64,000 nucleotides of DNA from Maribacter_C sp947494565 (GTDB taxonomy: Bacteria; Bacteroidota; Bacteroidia; Flavobacteriales; Flavobacteriaceae), in the NCBI RefSeq assembly GCF_047345415.1, contig NZ_JBLFEP010000002.1, positions 372,001 through 436,000 of the forward strand. The letters run 5' to 3'. Numbering within the stretch: the first letter of the stretch is position 1; each line of letters starts with the position of its first letter. The notes beneath the pieces are model-generated. The model had not been told where the DNA came from. It was given only the letters and a program-made list of their open reading frames with translations, and did no database searches. This document shows, in pieces, positions 25,662-35,619 of this stretch. A program made the translations under genes and the position numbers.

Positions 25662-27446
25662 CTACTGTGTAAAATTAATCAATTCGCGCCGATAGGCGGT
25701 CAATAGTTTCGATTTGGACACAAAGCCCAAATACTTTCCATCTTTTACTACCGGAAGATTCCACGCGTTGCTATCTTGAAATTTTTTCATTACCGTTCGC
25801 ATATTGTCTTTTTCGTAAAAAATAATCTCCGGTGGATTGTTCATAAAGGTCGATACGATAGTGGTTCTGTAAAGATTGGTTTCAAACATGAATTCACGAA
25901 TATCGTCTAAGAGAACGATACCGACCAAGACCTCATTTTCATCCACTACCGGAAATAGGTTTCGGGTGGAATGGGCCACGGCCTCGTGTAGCATATCGCC
26001 TAAGAACATATCGGGACGTACGGTCTTGAAGTTCTGCTCAACGACATCATCCAGTTGCATAACGGTCAATACGTTTTCGTCTTTATCGTGGGTGAGTAAG
26101 GCACCTTGGGCAGCTAATTCGCGGGTATAGATGTTATGATTGATGGCATTTTTGGTAATCAGGTATGAGATGGCCGAAGTAATCATTAAAGGCACAAATA
26201 GCTCGTAACCTCCAGTAATCTCGGCAATTAAGAAAATAGCGGTCAAGGGCGCATGGAGCACTCCGGCGATCAATCCGGCCATTCCGATCAATGTGAAATT
26301 ACTTTCGGAAACAGCAAAACCTACCCCGAGGTTATTCACGACCTTGGCTACCACATTGCCTAAGGCGCTTCCCATAACCATGGTGGGAATGAATATCCCT
26401 CCGGCACCACCGGCAGCAAAGGTCGTGGTCATGGCGACGGCCTTAAAAATGGTCAAACCGAATAGTAGTGCGATGACCACCCAAATGTTCGACGTATACG
26501 CATCAAAAGGGGTAGTGCCTATAGCTTGCAAGTGCTTGCCGTCAAGTAGATTGTTGATGAAACCAAACCCTTCACCGTACAGGGGTGGAATGAAATAGAG
26601 CATAATCCCAATAGCGAGTCCGCCTACCAATAACCGGTATTTCGGACTCTTCAGGGGTTCGAAAAGTTTTAAGATGGCGAAATACATCTTGGTGAAATAG
26701 ATAGAGGCAATAGCAGTACCCACCCCCAATAAAATATAGAATAGGGTGTCTTTCACCTGAAAACTATCCGTAAGCGAAAAATCAAATAGCACTTCATTCC
26801 CCAAGAAAAAGTAGGAGGTAAGTACTCCGGAAATTGAGGCAAGTAATAGCGGCATGACCGATAACATGGTGAAATCGATACTAAACACTTCCACGGCGAA
26901 AATAATGGCTGCGATAGGCGATTGAAAAATAGAAGCCACCGCCCCGGCGGAGGCACACGCAATGAGTAGTGAACGAGTTTTGGAGTTCAGATGTAGGGCC
27001 GTGGCCAAATTCGAACTTATAGCGGAACCTGAAGCGACAGCCGGACCTAGTAACCCAACAGAACCACCAAAACCAACGGTCAAAGGAGCGGTAATTAAGG
27101 GAGTATAGATTTTTTTTAGGGGTATGATTCCTTTCTTCTTCGAAAGGGAAAATAGAATGGAGGATACAGCGTGCTCAAGTTTCTCTTTGTGCACGAATTT
27201 GACATATAAAAAAACCAGGGTAAGTCCGATAATCGGTAGTATGAAATAGAGTTGATTACTTGAAAATACAATACCGCTCTCTAAGGAAGACTCAATAAAA
27301 AACGTCAGGTTTTTTAATACTACGGATGCCAGACCGGCCAAAAGACCTACGGCCACAGCCAGAATATGGGTGAAGGTCTTGTTGGAGATATGCTTATACC
27401 GCCATTTTAGAAAACGCGTGAACAGTTTTTGGAAAGGGTTGGCCAT
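25662..27446 (-). CDS. ClC-family chloride channel with two CBS domains
   Basis: A 594-residue protein: ClC membrane domain (about 25-440) and a cytoplasmic pair of CBS domains (about 460-585). ClC helix-N signature GGAGGIFIPTMVMGSALGN and the GLIAGVLHAPLTAIFLIAEI segment are present. The selectivity-filter region reads GGSVGLLGPAVASGSAIS, so the gating glutamate of G-x-E-G-P is Leu133, and the inner proton glutamate (E203 in E. coli ClcA) corresponds to Val in AAIIFAVEVFS. Both glutamates used for H+ coupling are missing, so passive chloride (or another anion) conduction is more likely than H+/Cl- exchange. CBS domains usually bind adenine nucleotides. Confidence 0.9.
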   Translation of the reverse strand: MANPFQKLFTRFLKWRYKHISNKTFTHILAVAVGLLAGLASVVLKNLTFFIESSLESGIVFSSNQLYFILPIIGLTLVFLYVKFVHKEKLEHAVSSILFSLSKKKGIIPLKKIYTPLITAPLTVGFGGSVGLLGPAVASGSAISSNLATALHLNSKTRSLLIACASAGAVASIFQSPIAAIIFAVEVFSIDFTMLSVMPLLLASISGVLTSYFFLGNEVLFDFSLTDSFQVKDTLFYILLGVGTAIASIYFTKMYFAILKLFEPLKSPKYRLLVGGLAIGIMLYFIPPLYGEGFGFINNLLDGKHLQAIGTTPFDAYTSNIWVVIALLFGLTIFKAVAMTTTFAAGGAGGIFIPTMVMGSALGNVVAKVVNNLGVGFAVSESNFTLIGMAGLIAGVLHAPLTAIFLIAEITGGYELFVPLMITSAISYLITKNAINHNIYTRELAAQGALLTHDKDENVLTVMQLDDVVEQNFKTVRPDMFLGDMLHEAVAHSTRNLFPVVDENEVLVGIVLLDDIREFMFETNLYRTTIVSTFMNNPPEIIFYEKDNMRTVMKKFQDSNAWNLPVVKDGKYLGFVSKSKLLTAYRRELINFTQ

Positions 27447-27654
27447 ATGCGCTTTTGCTTCTCTAAAAATACAAAATTCAGACGGGTAAGCAGGATTGCG
27501 TCTGGTACGACTGATAGTCCCTTAGTTAATAATACCCGGATTTGACAGAATATGGAGTATATAAATCCCTTCTTTCCCTGAAACATGGCGTTGAAGTCGG
27601 TAGTTACTCTCACTACATCAACCATTGGTTCGTTCTAGACACCCCGAACCCCGG

Positions 27655-29409
27655 TCACTTAGCAACATCAAGCTTTAAAGACAACTCCTTCAATTGTTCT
27701 GAATCAACGAACGCCGGAGCATCGATCATCACATCGCGACCACTATTGTTTTTCGGGAAGGCAATAAAATCACGAATGGTTTCTTGTCCTCCGAGAATGG
27801 CCACAAGACGATCTAGACCGAAGGCGATTCCTCCGTGTGGGGGAGCACCATATTGAAAGGCATCCATTAAAAAGCCAAATTGCGCTTTGGCTTCTTCGGG
27901 AGTGAAACCAAGGTGTTTGAACATGATGCTTTGTGTTTCCTTATCATGGATACGGATCGACCCACCACCAATTTCGTTGCCGTTGAGTACCAGGTCATAG
28001 GCATTGGCCCGCACGGCCCCTGGGTCTGAATCCAGGAGTTCGAGTTGTCCAGGTTTTGGTGAGGTAAAGGGGTGGTGCATGGCGTGGTAATGACCGGTTT
28101 CCTCGTCAAGTTCCAAAAGTGGAAAATCGACGATCCACAAGGGCGCGAATTCGTCCGGGTTTCTCAATCCGAGGCGTTCCGCCAATTCCATACGCAAGGC
28201 GCTCAGCTGTGCCCTTACTTTATTTGTTTCACCCGATAGTACGCAGATGAGATCTCCGGCCTTAGCTCCGGTAGCTTCTGCCCATTTGGCCAAATCTTCT
28301 TGATCGTAAAATTTGTCCACGGATGATTTGTAGCTTCCATCTTCATTGCATCTACAATACACCATTCCCAAGGCACCAACTTGAGGTCGTTTAACCCAGT
28401 CGGTCAGTTTGTCGATTTCTTTTCGAGTGTACATATTGCCTCCCGGAACGGCAATACCGACTACCAATTCGGCCGTATTGAAAACATTGAATTCCTTATG
28501 CTGCGCTACGGTGTTCAGCTCACCGAATTCCATTCCGAAACGAATATCCGGTTTATCATTCCCATAACGTTTCATCGCTTCATCATAGGTCATTCTTGGG
28601 AAGGAGTCGATGGTAACACCCTTGATTTCTTGAAGTAAATGCTTGGTCAGGTCTTCAAAAGCATCAAGAATATCTTCCTGATCTACGAAGGCCATTTCAC
28701 AATCGATCTGCGTGAATTCCGGTTGCCTATCCGCTCGTAAATCCTCATCCCTAAAACATTTTACGATTTGAAAGTACTTATCCAGACCACCGACCATAAG
28801 CAATTGCTTAAAGGTTTGTGGTGATTGGGGGAGGGCGTAAAATTGTCCTGGGTTCATACGGCTGGGCACGACAAAATCACGTGCTCCTTCCGGAGTGGAT
28901 TTTATCAGATATGGGGTCTCCACTTCAACGAAACCTTGATTCGAAAGATGCTTGCGGACTTCCATGGCGACTTTACTTCGAAAAATCAAGCTGTCTTTTA
29001 CGGGGTTTCTTCGAATATCGAGATAGCGGTATTTCATACGAATATCCTCTCCGCCATCCGTCTCGTTCTCAATGGTGAAAGGTGGGGTCTTTGATTCGTT
29101 CAAAATAGTGACTTCTTCCACTAAAACCTCAATGGTGCCGGTGGGCAGATTCGGATTCTTCGAAGCACGTTCGATGACCTCTCCCATGGCCTGAACGACA
29201 AATTCACGGCCTAGGCCTCTCGCTTGTTCCAGTAATTCCGTGGAGGTGCGATCTTCATCGAAAACCAGTTGTGTGATACCGTAGCGGTCACGTAAATCGA
29301 CCCAGGCCACAAAACCTTTATCCCTTGTTTTATGAACCCAGCCCGAAAGGGTTACTTTTTGGCCGATATGGGATTCTCGTAATTCGCCGCAGGTATGACT
29401 CCGATACAT
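27655..29409 (-). CDS. aspS: Aspartate--tRNA ligase
   Basis: A 584-residue class II synthetase of the bacterial type: OB-fold anticodon-binding domain (about 1-105, with GWVHKTRDKGFVAWVDLRDRYG), class II motif 2 (FRDEDLRADRQPEFTQID, about 215-232), the GAD insertion domain (about 300-410), and motif 3 near GLDRLVAILGG (about 530). It charges tRNA-Asp; the GAD-containing bacterial form. A candidate -7 box (29429-29436) lies 20 bp upstream of the ATG. The 208 bp between its stop and the ClC start show no gene or clear hairpin. Confidence 0.97.
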   Translation of the reverse strand: MYRSHTCGELRESHIGQKVTLSGWVHKTRDKGFVAWVDLRDRYGITQLVFDEDRTSTELLEQARGLGREFVVQAMGEVIERASKNPNLPTGTIEVLVEEVTILNESKTPPFTIENETDGGEDIRMKYRYLDIRRNPVKDSLIFRSKVAMEVRKHLSNQGFVEVETPYLIKSTPEGARDFVVPSRMNPGQFYALPQSPQTFKQLLMVGGLDKYFQIVKCFRDEDLRADRQPEFTQIDCEMAFVDQEDILDAFEDLTKHLLQEIKGVTIDSFPRMTYDEAMKRYGNDKPDIRFGMEFGELNTVAQHKEFNVFNTAELVVGIAVPGGNMYTRKEIDKLTDWVKRPQVGALGMVYCRCNEDGSYKSSVDKFYDQEDLAKWAEATGAKAGDLICVLSGETNKVRAQLSALRMELAERLGLRNPDEFAPLWIVDFPLLELDEETGHYHAMHHPFTSPKPGQLELLDSDPGAVRANAYDLVLNGNEIGGGSIRIHDKETQSIMFKHLGFTPEEAKAQFGFLMDAFQYGAPPHGGIAFGLDRLVAILGGQETIRDFIAFPKNNSGRDVMIDAPAFVDSEQLKELSLKLDVAK

Positions 29410-29428
29410 TTCATTTTATTTTAAGCTG

Positions 29429-29436
29429 CAAATTTA
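29429..29436 (-). promoter_or_regulatory. Candidate -7 box of aspS
   Basis: Minus strand TAAATTTG matches TAnnTTTG exactly, with about 19 bp between its end and the aspS ATG. No convincing -33 TTG. Confidence 0.4.
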
Positions 29437-29462
29437 AGAAGTATTCGGGAGTAAGTGGTAGG

Positions 29463-29496
29463 AAAAAAAGAATCCGCTTGATAAAGCGGATTCTTT
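29463..29496 (-). terminator. Rho-independent terminator of the RND efflux operon
   Basis: A 10-bp stem GAATCCGCTT / AAGCGGATTC (29470-29493) with a 4-base loop, flanked on the minus strand's 3' side by a seven-base T-run. It lies just after the RND pump stop at 29503. Confidence 0.85.
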
Positions 29497-29502
29497 CGTC
29501 TT

Positions 29503-32500
29503 TTAATCTGAAGTGCCAGTCTTGGGAAGCACATCGAATTCTTCATTTTCGATCAACGGCTCCGTCTCGGGATTTGTTTCCGGTTTCTGCCAACTTCGCA
29601 CCTTTGTTTTGATACGGTACGTAATATTGAACAATACCGGTACGATGATGAGGGTCAAAAAAGTCGCCACGATCAATCCGAAGATGACGGTCCATGCAAG
29701 TGGACCCCAGAAAACGACATTATCACCGCCAAAATAAATTTTTGGATCAAAACTCGCAAAGAGCGAAAAGAAATCGATGTTCAGACCGATCGCCAATGGA
29801 ATCAGCCCTAGAACCGTGGTTATGGCCGTCAATATTACCGGGCGTAACCTTGCCTTACCGGCTTTTGTAATTTCTACGGTGACGTCTTCCATAGTCAGTA
29901 GATCTTTGTCGTCAAGGTCTAACTTCACCTTTTTACGATCGATTAGAATTTGGGTATAGTCCAATAGCACAACACCGTTATTCACTACGATTCCGGCCAG
30001 CGAAATAATACCCATCATGGTCATCATAATTACGAATGACCAGCCTGTTATCATTAGGCCACCGAAGACCCCTATGAAACTCAAGAAAATGGCGATCATA
30101 ATGATGAGGGGTTTTGAAATGCCACCAAATTGGAAAATCAAAATAAGCATGATCAGGGCAAGACCTCCAAAAAAGGCACCGACCAAGAAATTCATTTGCT
30201 TGTTCTGTTCTTCGATTTCCCCAGTATAATCCACCTTGATATTGCTCGGAATACCGGTATAGTTTTCCATCTCTTTCCGTACTTGGTCTACCACCTGCGC
30301 TGGGTTTCCTCCTGCAGTGAGCCCTGAGTATACGGTGACCACTCGGTTGCCATCCCTATGCTTTATGGAACTGAAACCTGATGAATTCCTTTGAGAGGCG
30401 ACGGCCGATACCGGAATTTCCTTGATCTGACCTGACGCTTGGTCCCTGAAGATGATATTCTGATTAAAGAGGGCATTTTTATCAAAGCGTATGTCTTCTT
30501 TAAAACGGACATTGATATCGTAATCTTCACCGTCTTGCTTGAAAACACCGGCTTTTTCACCAAATAACGAGCGACGAAGTTGATTGCCGACTTGGCCTAC
30601 GGCGACACCGAGTTCCCCAGCTTTTTGCCGATCGACCACGACCTGCATGGAAGGCTTGCTCTTATTGACATTGATTTTCAGTTCTTCGATAAACGGAATG
30701 TTCTTGCTATTCAGGTATACGCGAATATCTTCGGCAGTGCTGATCAACTCATCGTAATCTTTGCCCTGTAACTCAATATTTACGGGGTATCCTGCTGGTG
30801 GACCTTCATTGAGCTTTTCTACGGAAATCGACACGCCCGGGTAAATGCCCACTAGATCCTCTTGGATGGCCCCGCGCAATTCTTCCGTATCAAGACCGTT
30901 GCGGTACTTGAACTCGCGCATTGAGATAGTCACCTTGCCACGATGGGGCATTTCAGAGTTGGATCCTCCATCGGTTTGTGGATTTCCTGCCCCTTCACCT
31001 ACTTGGGAAACGGCCGATTCTACCAAGTAATTATAGTCGCCGTCCCGCTTGTATTTTTCGCGTGCAACCACATTGTAGACCCGTTCTTCAATGGCCTTGG
31101 TAATGGTATTGGTCTTTTCAATGGATGTCCCTTCCGGGTATTCAATATAGACGTATACTTCGTTTGGACTATTTTCTGGGAAAAACTCGATTTTCGTCCT
31201 TCCGGAACCTATCGACATCCCAAAAAGCATAAAGGTTACGACCAATAGCAGTACGGTCAATCCAAAATACCAGTATACGTTACCTCCACGTAAGGCATGT
31301 TTGATCCGCCGCTCGTACCAGTTTTCAAAACGTGGCATGACTTTGTTCTGAAAAGCGTTCGCCCATCCCTTAATGCCGTATTTATAGGCCCAGAACATAA
31401 GTGCCGTAAAGATCATGACGGTACCCAGTCCTCTAATAGGTCCTCCAACGAGCAAAATAAGAAGTCCGATACCCCCTAAGATGGCGGATGTACGAATGAG
31501 ACCTTTGAGGCTGATTTCCTTGTCACCGATTTCCATGTATTGCGAAACCAGCATTGAATTCATAAACAAGGCAACGAACAATGATGAGCCCAGTACCACG
31601 GACAGCGTAACGGGAAAATAGATCATGAACTGACCGAAGAGTCCCGGCCAAAGTCCTAAGGGTACGAAAGCGGCCACGGTCGTTACGGTCGAGATAATTA
31701 TCGGATAGGCGATTTCACCAATTCCTTTTTTCGCGGCCTCGATACGCGGCATGCCCTCACTCATCAAGCGATAGACGTTCTCTACCACCACGATACCGTT
31801 ATCCACCAACATACCTAGCCCCATAATCATACCGAAAAGTACCATGGTATTCAGTGTGAAGCTGAGACCATCGACGACTACGCCAAGCGTGTTGAGTACG
31901 AAGAAGGAGATAAACATTGACATTGGAATAGCAAACCCCACAAAAAGGGCATTGCGGAAACCTAGGAAGAACATCAATACCGTGACCACTAGAATGATAC
32001 CGAAAATGATACTGTTCACGAGGTCATCTACCTGGTTTAGCGTTCTGTCAGACGAATCATTGGCAATCGAAATATTCAAATCGGCGGGATAGTATTCTGC
32101 TTGTGCCTTCTTCACCAGTTCGCGTATTTGTCTGGTAGCGGCAATGGTATTGGTACCCGAACGTTTCTTAATGTCGAGCATGACTACACTTTCCCCGAAT
32201 TCGCGGGCATACGTAGTTTTGTCCTCTTCGTCAAAAGTTACCGTAGCGATATCCTTGAGGTAAACCGCTCCGTCTTCTGATTTGACTACAAATTCATTGA
32301 GCTCTTGGGGATTTTGAATTTCACCAAGAACACGAATGGTCCGTCGTTGCTCGGCCGTTTTTATATTTCCCGCGGACATGGTCATATTGCCATTTCCGAT
32401 GGCCGAGATGACATCTTGAAAACTCACCTTGGCCGCCATCATCTTATAGACGTCTACGGCAACTTCAACTTCCCTTTCCTGTGCCCCTCGAATATCGACC

Positions 32501-33063
32501 TCCTTGACCTGGGGAAGATTCTCGATTTCGTCCTCCAGATACTCCGCATACTCCTTTAATCTTTCGACCGGATAATCTCCCGTGAAATTCACGTTCATGA
32601 TGGGGAACGATTCCGCAAGGTTCAAATCGAAAATATTCGGTTCTACCTTCGCTCCATTAAAGGTAGGCCAGTCTTCACTTGCTTTTTCGCTATCGACCTC
32701 GTCCTTTACCTTTTGCTTGGCCTGTTCGACGGTGATATCCTCATCGAATTCCACGGTAATGATCGAATAGTCTTCTTGTGAAGTAGAACTCGTCTCAACA
32801 ACGTTGCTCACATTTTTCAACCGATCTTCCAAAGGATCCGTGATCAACCGTTCGATATCCTCGGCGGTATTACCGGGATAAGGAGTACTTACATAGACCT
32901 TTGTCTCCACAATTTCAGGATAATCTTCCCGTGGCATCGCCTGGTACGCCTGGTACCCTACCCATAAAAGGATGGCGATCATGACAAATATCACCGAGGG
33001 GTTGTCGATAGCCCACGACGACAGCCCAAATTCCTTATTTACGTTTTTCTTTTGCTTACTCAT
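29503..33063 (-). CDS. RND-type multidrug efflux permease
   Basis: A 1186-residue inner membrane pump of the AcrB/HAE family. In order: TM1 (about 22-40), porter domain PN1/PN2, TM2-6 (about 350-540), TM7, PC1/PC2, TM8-12. In TM4 the motif is GMLVDNGIVVVENV, so only one of AcrB's two adjacent Asp residues is present, a variant seen in many Bacteroidota pumps. It exports toxic organic compounds using the proton gradient, working with the adaptor (8-bp overlap) and TolC-like channel upstream. Controlled by the TetR gene at the head of the operon. The extra loop (about 505-570) between TM6 and TM7 is longer than in AcrB. Confidence 0.93.
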   Translation of the reverse strand: MSKQKKNVNKEFGLSSWAIDNPSVIFVMIAILLWVGYQAYQAMPREDYPEIVETKVYVSTPYPGNTAEDIERLITDPLEDRLKNVSNVVETSSTSQEDYSIITVEFDEDITVEQAKQKVKDEVDSEKASEDWPTFNGAKVEPNIFDLNLAESFPIMNVNFTGDYPVERLKEYAEYLEDEIENLPQVKEVDIRGAQEREVEVAVDVYKMMAAKVSFQDVISAIGNGNMTMSAGNIKTAEQRRTIRVLGEIQNPQELNEFVVKSEDGAVYLKDIATVTFDEEDKTTYAREFGESVVMLDIKKRSGTNTIAATRQIRELVKKAQAEYYPADLNISIANDSSDRTLNQVDDLVNSIIFGIILVVTVLMFFLGFRNALFVGFAIPMSMFISFFVLNTLGVVVDGLSFTLNTMVLFGMIMGLGMLVDNGIVVVENVYRLMSEGMPRIEAAKKGIGEIAYPIIISTVTTVAAFVPLGLWPGLFGQFMIYFPVTLSVVLGSSLFVALFMNSMLVSQYMEIGDKEISLKGLIRTSAILGGIGLLILLVGGPIRGLGTVMIFTALMFWAYKYGIKGWANAFQNKVMPRFENWYERRIKHALRGGNVYWYFGLTVLLLVVTFMLFGMSIGSGRTKIEFFPENSPNEVYVYIEYPEGTSIEKTNTITKAIEERVYNVVAREKYKRDGDYNYLVESAVSQVGEGAGNPQTDGGSNSEMPHRGKVTISMREFKYRNGLDTEELRGAIQEDLVGIYPGVSISVEKLNEGPPAGYPVNIELQGKDYDELISTAEDIRVYLNSKNIPFIEELKINVNKSKPSMQVVVDRQKAGELGVAVGQVGNQLRRSLFGEKAGVFKQDGEDYDINVRFKEDIRFDKNALFNQNIIFRDQASGQIKEIPVSAVASQRNSSGFSSIKHRDGNRVVTVYSGLTAGGNPAQVVDQVRKEMENYTGIPSNIKVDYTGEIEEQNKQMNFLVGAFFGGLALIMLILIFQFGGISKPLIIMIAIFLSFIGVFGGLMITGWSFVIMMTMMGIISLAGIVVNNGVVLLDYTQILIDRKKVKLDLDDKDLLTMEDVTVEITKAGKARLRPVILTAITTVLGLIPLAIGLNIDFFSLFASFDPKIYFGGDNVVFWGPLAWTVIFGLIVATFLTLIIVPVLFNITYRIKTKVRSWQKPETNPETEPLIENEEFDVLPKTGTSD

Positions 33064-34237
33064 CGGTACTGCTATTTAAAATCTGAATGTTTTGACCCTC
33101 CTTAACCGTTCTGGCTCCTTCTTTGATCAAAAGGTCGCCCTCTGTAATTCCGGAGAGCACTTCGACCATGCTTCCTTGGGTTTTTCCGGTTTGAATGATT
33201 CGCCTTTTTGCCACCGCCTTATCACCATTTGGTTCCACTGCCACATATACGTATTGGGCACCCTCTGCATTTTCAGAAATAATACCCTGAGGTACCAATA
33301 TGGCCCCATCATTACTATAGTCATTTAAGCTCACTCGCGCCGAAAGGTTCGGCTTGATGTTGCCTTTTTTGTTCGGAACCGGTATTTCAACACTGAAAGC
33401 GCGATTGCTTGGATTGATAAAATTCCCGGTCTGCCTGATCTTCGAGGTGATGGTGTCCCCTAGAATCGGGAAGAATACTTTTGCTTCTTTTCCCTCCTCA
33501 ATTCGCCCGAGATAGTTTTCGGGTACATCGACCTTGATGTACATGTCGGATAGGTTCACGATTCGAAATACTTCAGAACCAGGCCCTGGAGAGACCACTG
33601 TACCCTGATCTTTGATGACGTTATCGATGATACCGCTGAAAGGGGCCCTTATGGTCGATTTCCCTAGTTGGCTCTGTGCTTGTTGTACGGCATTTTCCGT
33701 CGCCTCATAATTCGATTTGGCCTGTAAGAACTGAATCTCCGAACCGATTTGTTGTTCCCAGAGTCTTTTCTGACGCTCATAGGTGGTTTTTGCCAATGCG
33801 GCTTGGGTTTTCAATTGGGAAACTTGACTGGCCATTCCTCCGTCATCTATGGTGGCTAAAAGTTGTCCCTTTCGAACACGTTGCCCTTCCTTGACCGTGA
33901 CGCGTTGAAGTGTACCCGACATTTCAGGATAGATCAATACGTTTTGTTTTGTTTCAACATCTCCCTGAAGCTCTAGGAAATGATCGAACTTTTCCCCTTT
34001 CGCCATTAGTGTGGTCACCAATGGAAGTCGCTCCTCCCCTGATTTTTCGGCAATTACGGAATCCAATAGCTGTAGCTCTCTTTCCATTTCGCGTTGTTTC
34101 TCTGAAATCTCGGTTTTTTTTGCACGCAGTGTTTCTAAATCACCTTGCGCTATCAAATCACTTACCGATGACTCCGCACCTCCACCACAAGAGGCTAGAA
34201 CGACTGCTAGGGTAAACACGTAGATAAGTTTTTTCAT
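33056..34237 (-). CDS. RND efflux periplasmic adaptor, lipoprotein
   Basis: A 393-residue membrane-fusion protein. Lipobox LASC (Cys17) anchors it in the inner membrane. A coiled-coil-forming helical region occurs at about 26-65 and 135-190, flanking the lipoyl-like motif VTVKEGQRVRKGQLLATID (about 113-131) and SGIIDNVIKDQGTVVSPG; beta-barrel and membrane-proximal domains follow. It links the RND pump to the TolC-like channel. Its stop overlaps the pump start by 8 bp. The first coiled-coil just after the Cys (LETLRAKKTEISEKQREME) is an added N-terminal helix common in Bacteroidota homologues. Confidence 0.93.
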   Translation of the reverse strand: MKKLIYVFTLAVVLASCGGGAESSVSDLIAQGDLETLRAKKTEISEKQREMERELQLLDSVIAEKSGEERLPLVTTLMAKGEKFDHFLELQGDVETKQNVLIYPEMSGTLQRVTVKEGQRVRKGQLLATIDDGGMASQVSQLKTQAALAKTTYERQKRLWEQQIGSEIQFLQAKSNYEATENAVQQAQSQLGKSTIRAPFSGIIDNVIKDQGTVVSPGPGSEVFRIVNLSDMYIKVDVPENYLGRIEEGKEAKVFFPILGDTITSKIRQTGNFINPSNRAFSVEIPVPNKKGNIKPNLSARVSLNDYSNDGAILVPQGIISENAEGAQYVYVAVEPNGDKAVAKRRIIQTGKTQGSMVEVLSGITEGDLLIKEGARTVKEGQNIQILNSSTDE

Positions 34238-34268
34238 AATTAAAAGTATTTTGGATTGATGTTCGTTT

Positions 34269-35618
34269 TTACGATTTAGTGTTGATAATGGTTTCCAGTT
34301 CGGTTTTCTTATTGATTACCTCGACCATGCTTTGTAAATAATTTTGTTGCGCATCATAGAGCTGTGTTTGCGCTTGTCGCAATTCAAAACTACTGGCCAG
34401 ACCTTCATTGTATTTGATTTCGTTTTTATTCTCTATTCGCTCGGCAAGGTTGAGGTTTTCCTTTGCGGTTTCATATTGCTCGATCGCCAAAATATAATTG
34501 CTTTTAGAGCTTTCAAGTTGCAAACGAATTTGCTCCTCGGCCTCGGTCAATTGCGTTTTTGCCTTTTCCAAAGCGATTTTTGCCCTAGCCGTTCCAGCAC
34601 TTCGTTTTCCTGAACTAAAAATAGGAATGTTCAGGTCGAAGCCCAAAACGGACGATTCGAACCATGGTTGACCATTGTCCAAGAAGTCGAAACCATCGCC
34701 AAAGGAATTTGCGCCATAGTTGACAAATGCATTCAACGTAGGCAATGCTCGGCTTTTCGCCAACTTCCATTCGTAGTACCGCTGCTCGTTCAAATTCGTG
34801 GCCAGTTTGAAATCCACATTGTTTTCAATATTGAATTCGGATTCCAAAAGGGCAGGGTCTATTTGCTTTTGTGTCAAAACATCCAGGTCCTCTTCTAATT
34901 TTGTCGGTGCATCGATGGCGATACCCATAACCAGATTCAACATTTGCAGTGTGATATTCTCTAAACGAACGGCATTTTTTAACTGATTGTCAACCGACGA
35001 CAGGGTAATCTGAAGTTGTTCTACGCTCTCTTCATCACCTAAGCCGTTCTCATAGATCTTGGTAGTTTCAAAAAGGTTTTTTTCAAGGTTGGCCTTGTTT
35101 TTTTCAAAGATGGAAACACTCTCTTGGGCCAGTAGTACATTGCCATAGGCCTCGGTAACCGCTTTTTGAACTTCCAGATCGGTTTTCTCCCGGTTGTTCT
35201 GGCTATAGCTCAAGAAGGCTTTTGTAGCTTGTACACCAACAATATAAGACCCATCAAAGATCTGCTGTCTCAGTGTGGCCGTAGCCGTTGCTTGCTGTGG
35301 TTGCCCAAAGACGACGGTTTGAAAGTCCCCGGGTTCGCCTCCGAAAAATTCTGCCGGAATTTGGGCCACAGGTTGAATCAATTGGTTCTGATATCCAATG
35401 GCGCCGGTAACTTGGGGCAGTCCGGTTGCAATCGTCTCCCACTTCTGTTTTTTTGCATCTATCAAGTCACGATCCGCATTGATGGAACTGTAATTGTTCT
35501 TCAAGGCAAACTCGATGGCTTCCTGCAATGTGAAACTATAGGTATCGGTTACTTCTTCTTGTGCTGTTACAACGCTTAGGGTCACTAAAGCAATAAAGGT
35601 TAAAAAGTGGTTGCGCAT
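34269..35618 (-). CDS. TolC-family outer membrane efflux channel
   Basis: A 449-residue outer membrane efflux protein: signal peptide (1-19, ending VTAQ), two OEP repeats of about 200 residues each with long helices (QEAIEFALKNNYSSINADRDLID; LEKAKTQLTEAEEQIRLQLESSKSN) and two barrel strands per repeat. It forms the exit duct for the RND pump. It starts 1 bp after the TetR gene stop, so regulator and pump share one transcript. Confidence 0.92.
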   Translation of the reverse strand: MRNHFLTFIALVTLSVVTAQEEVTDTYSFTLQEAIEFALKNNYSSINADRDLIDAKKQKWETIATGLPQVTGAIGYQNQLIQPVAQIPAEFFGGEPGDFQTVVFGQPQQATATATLRQQIFDGSYIVGVQATKAFLSYSQNNREKTDLEVQKAVTEAYGNVLLAQESVSIFEKNKANLEKNLFETTKIYENGLGDEESVEQLQITLSSVDNQLKNAVRLENITLQMLNLVMGIAIDAPTKLEEDLDVLTQKQIDPALLESEFNIENNVDFKLATNLNEQRYYEWKLAKSRALPTLNAFVNYGANSFGDGFDFLDNGQPWFESSVLGFDLNIPIFSSGKRSAGTARAKIALEKAKTQLTEAEEQIRLQLESSKSNYILAIEQYETAKENLNLAERIENKNEIKYNEGLASSFELRQAQTQLYDAQQNYLQSMVEVINKKTELETIINTKS

Positions 35619-35619
35619 G

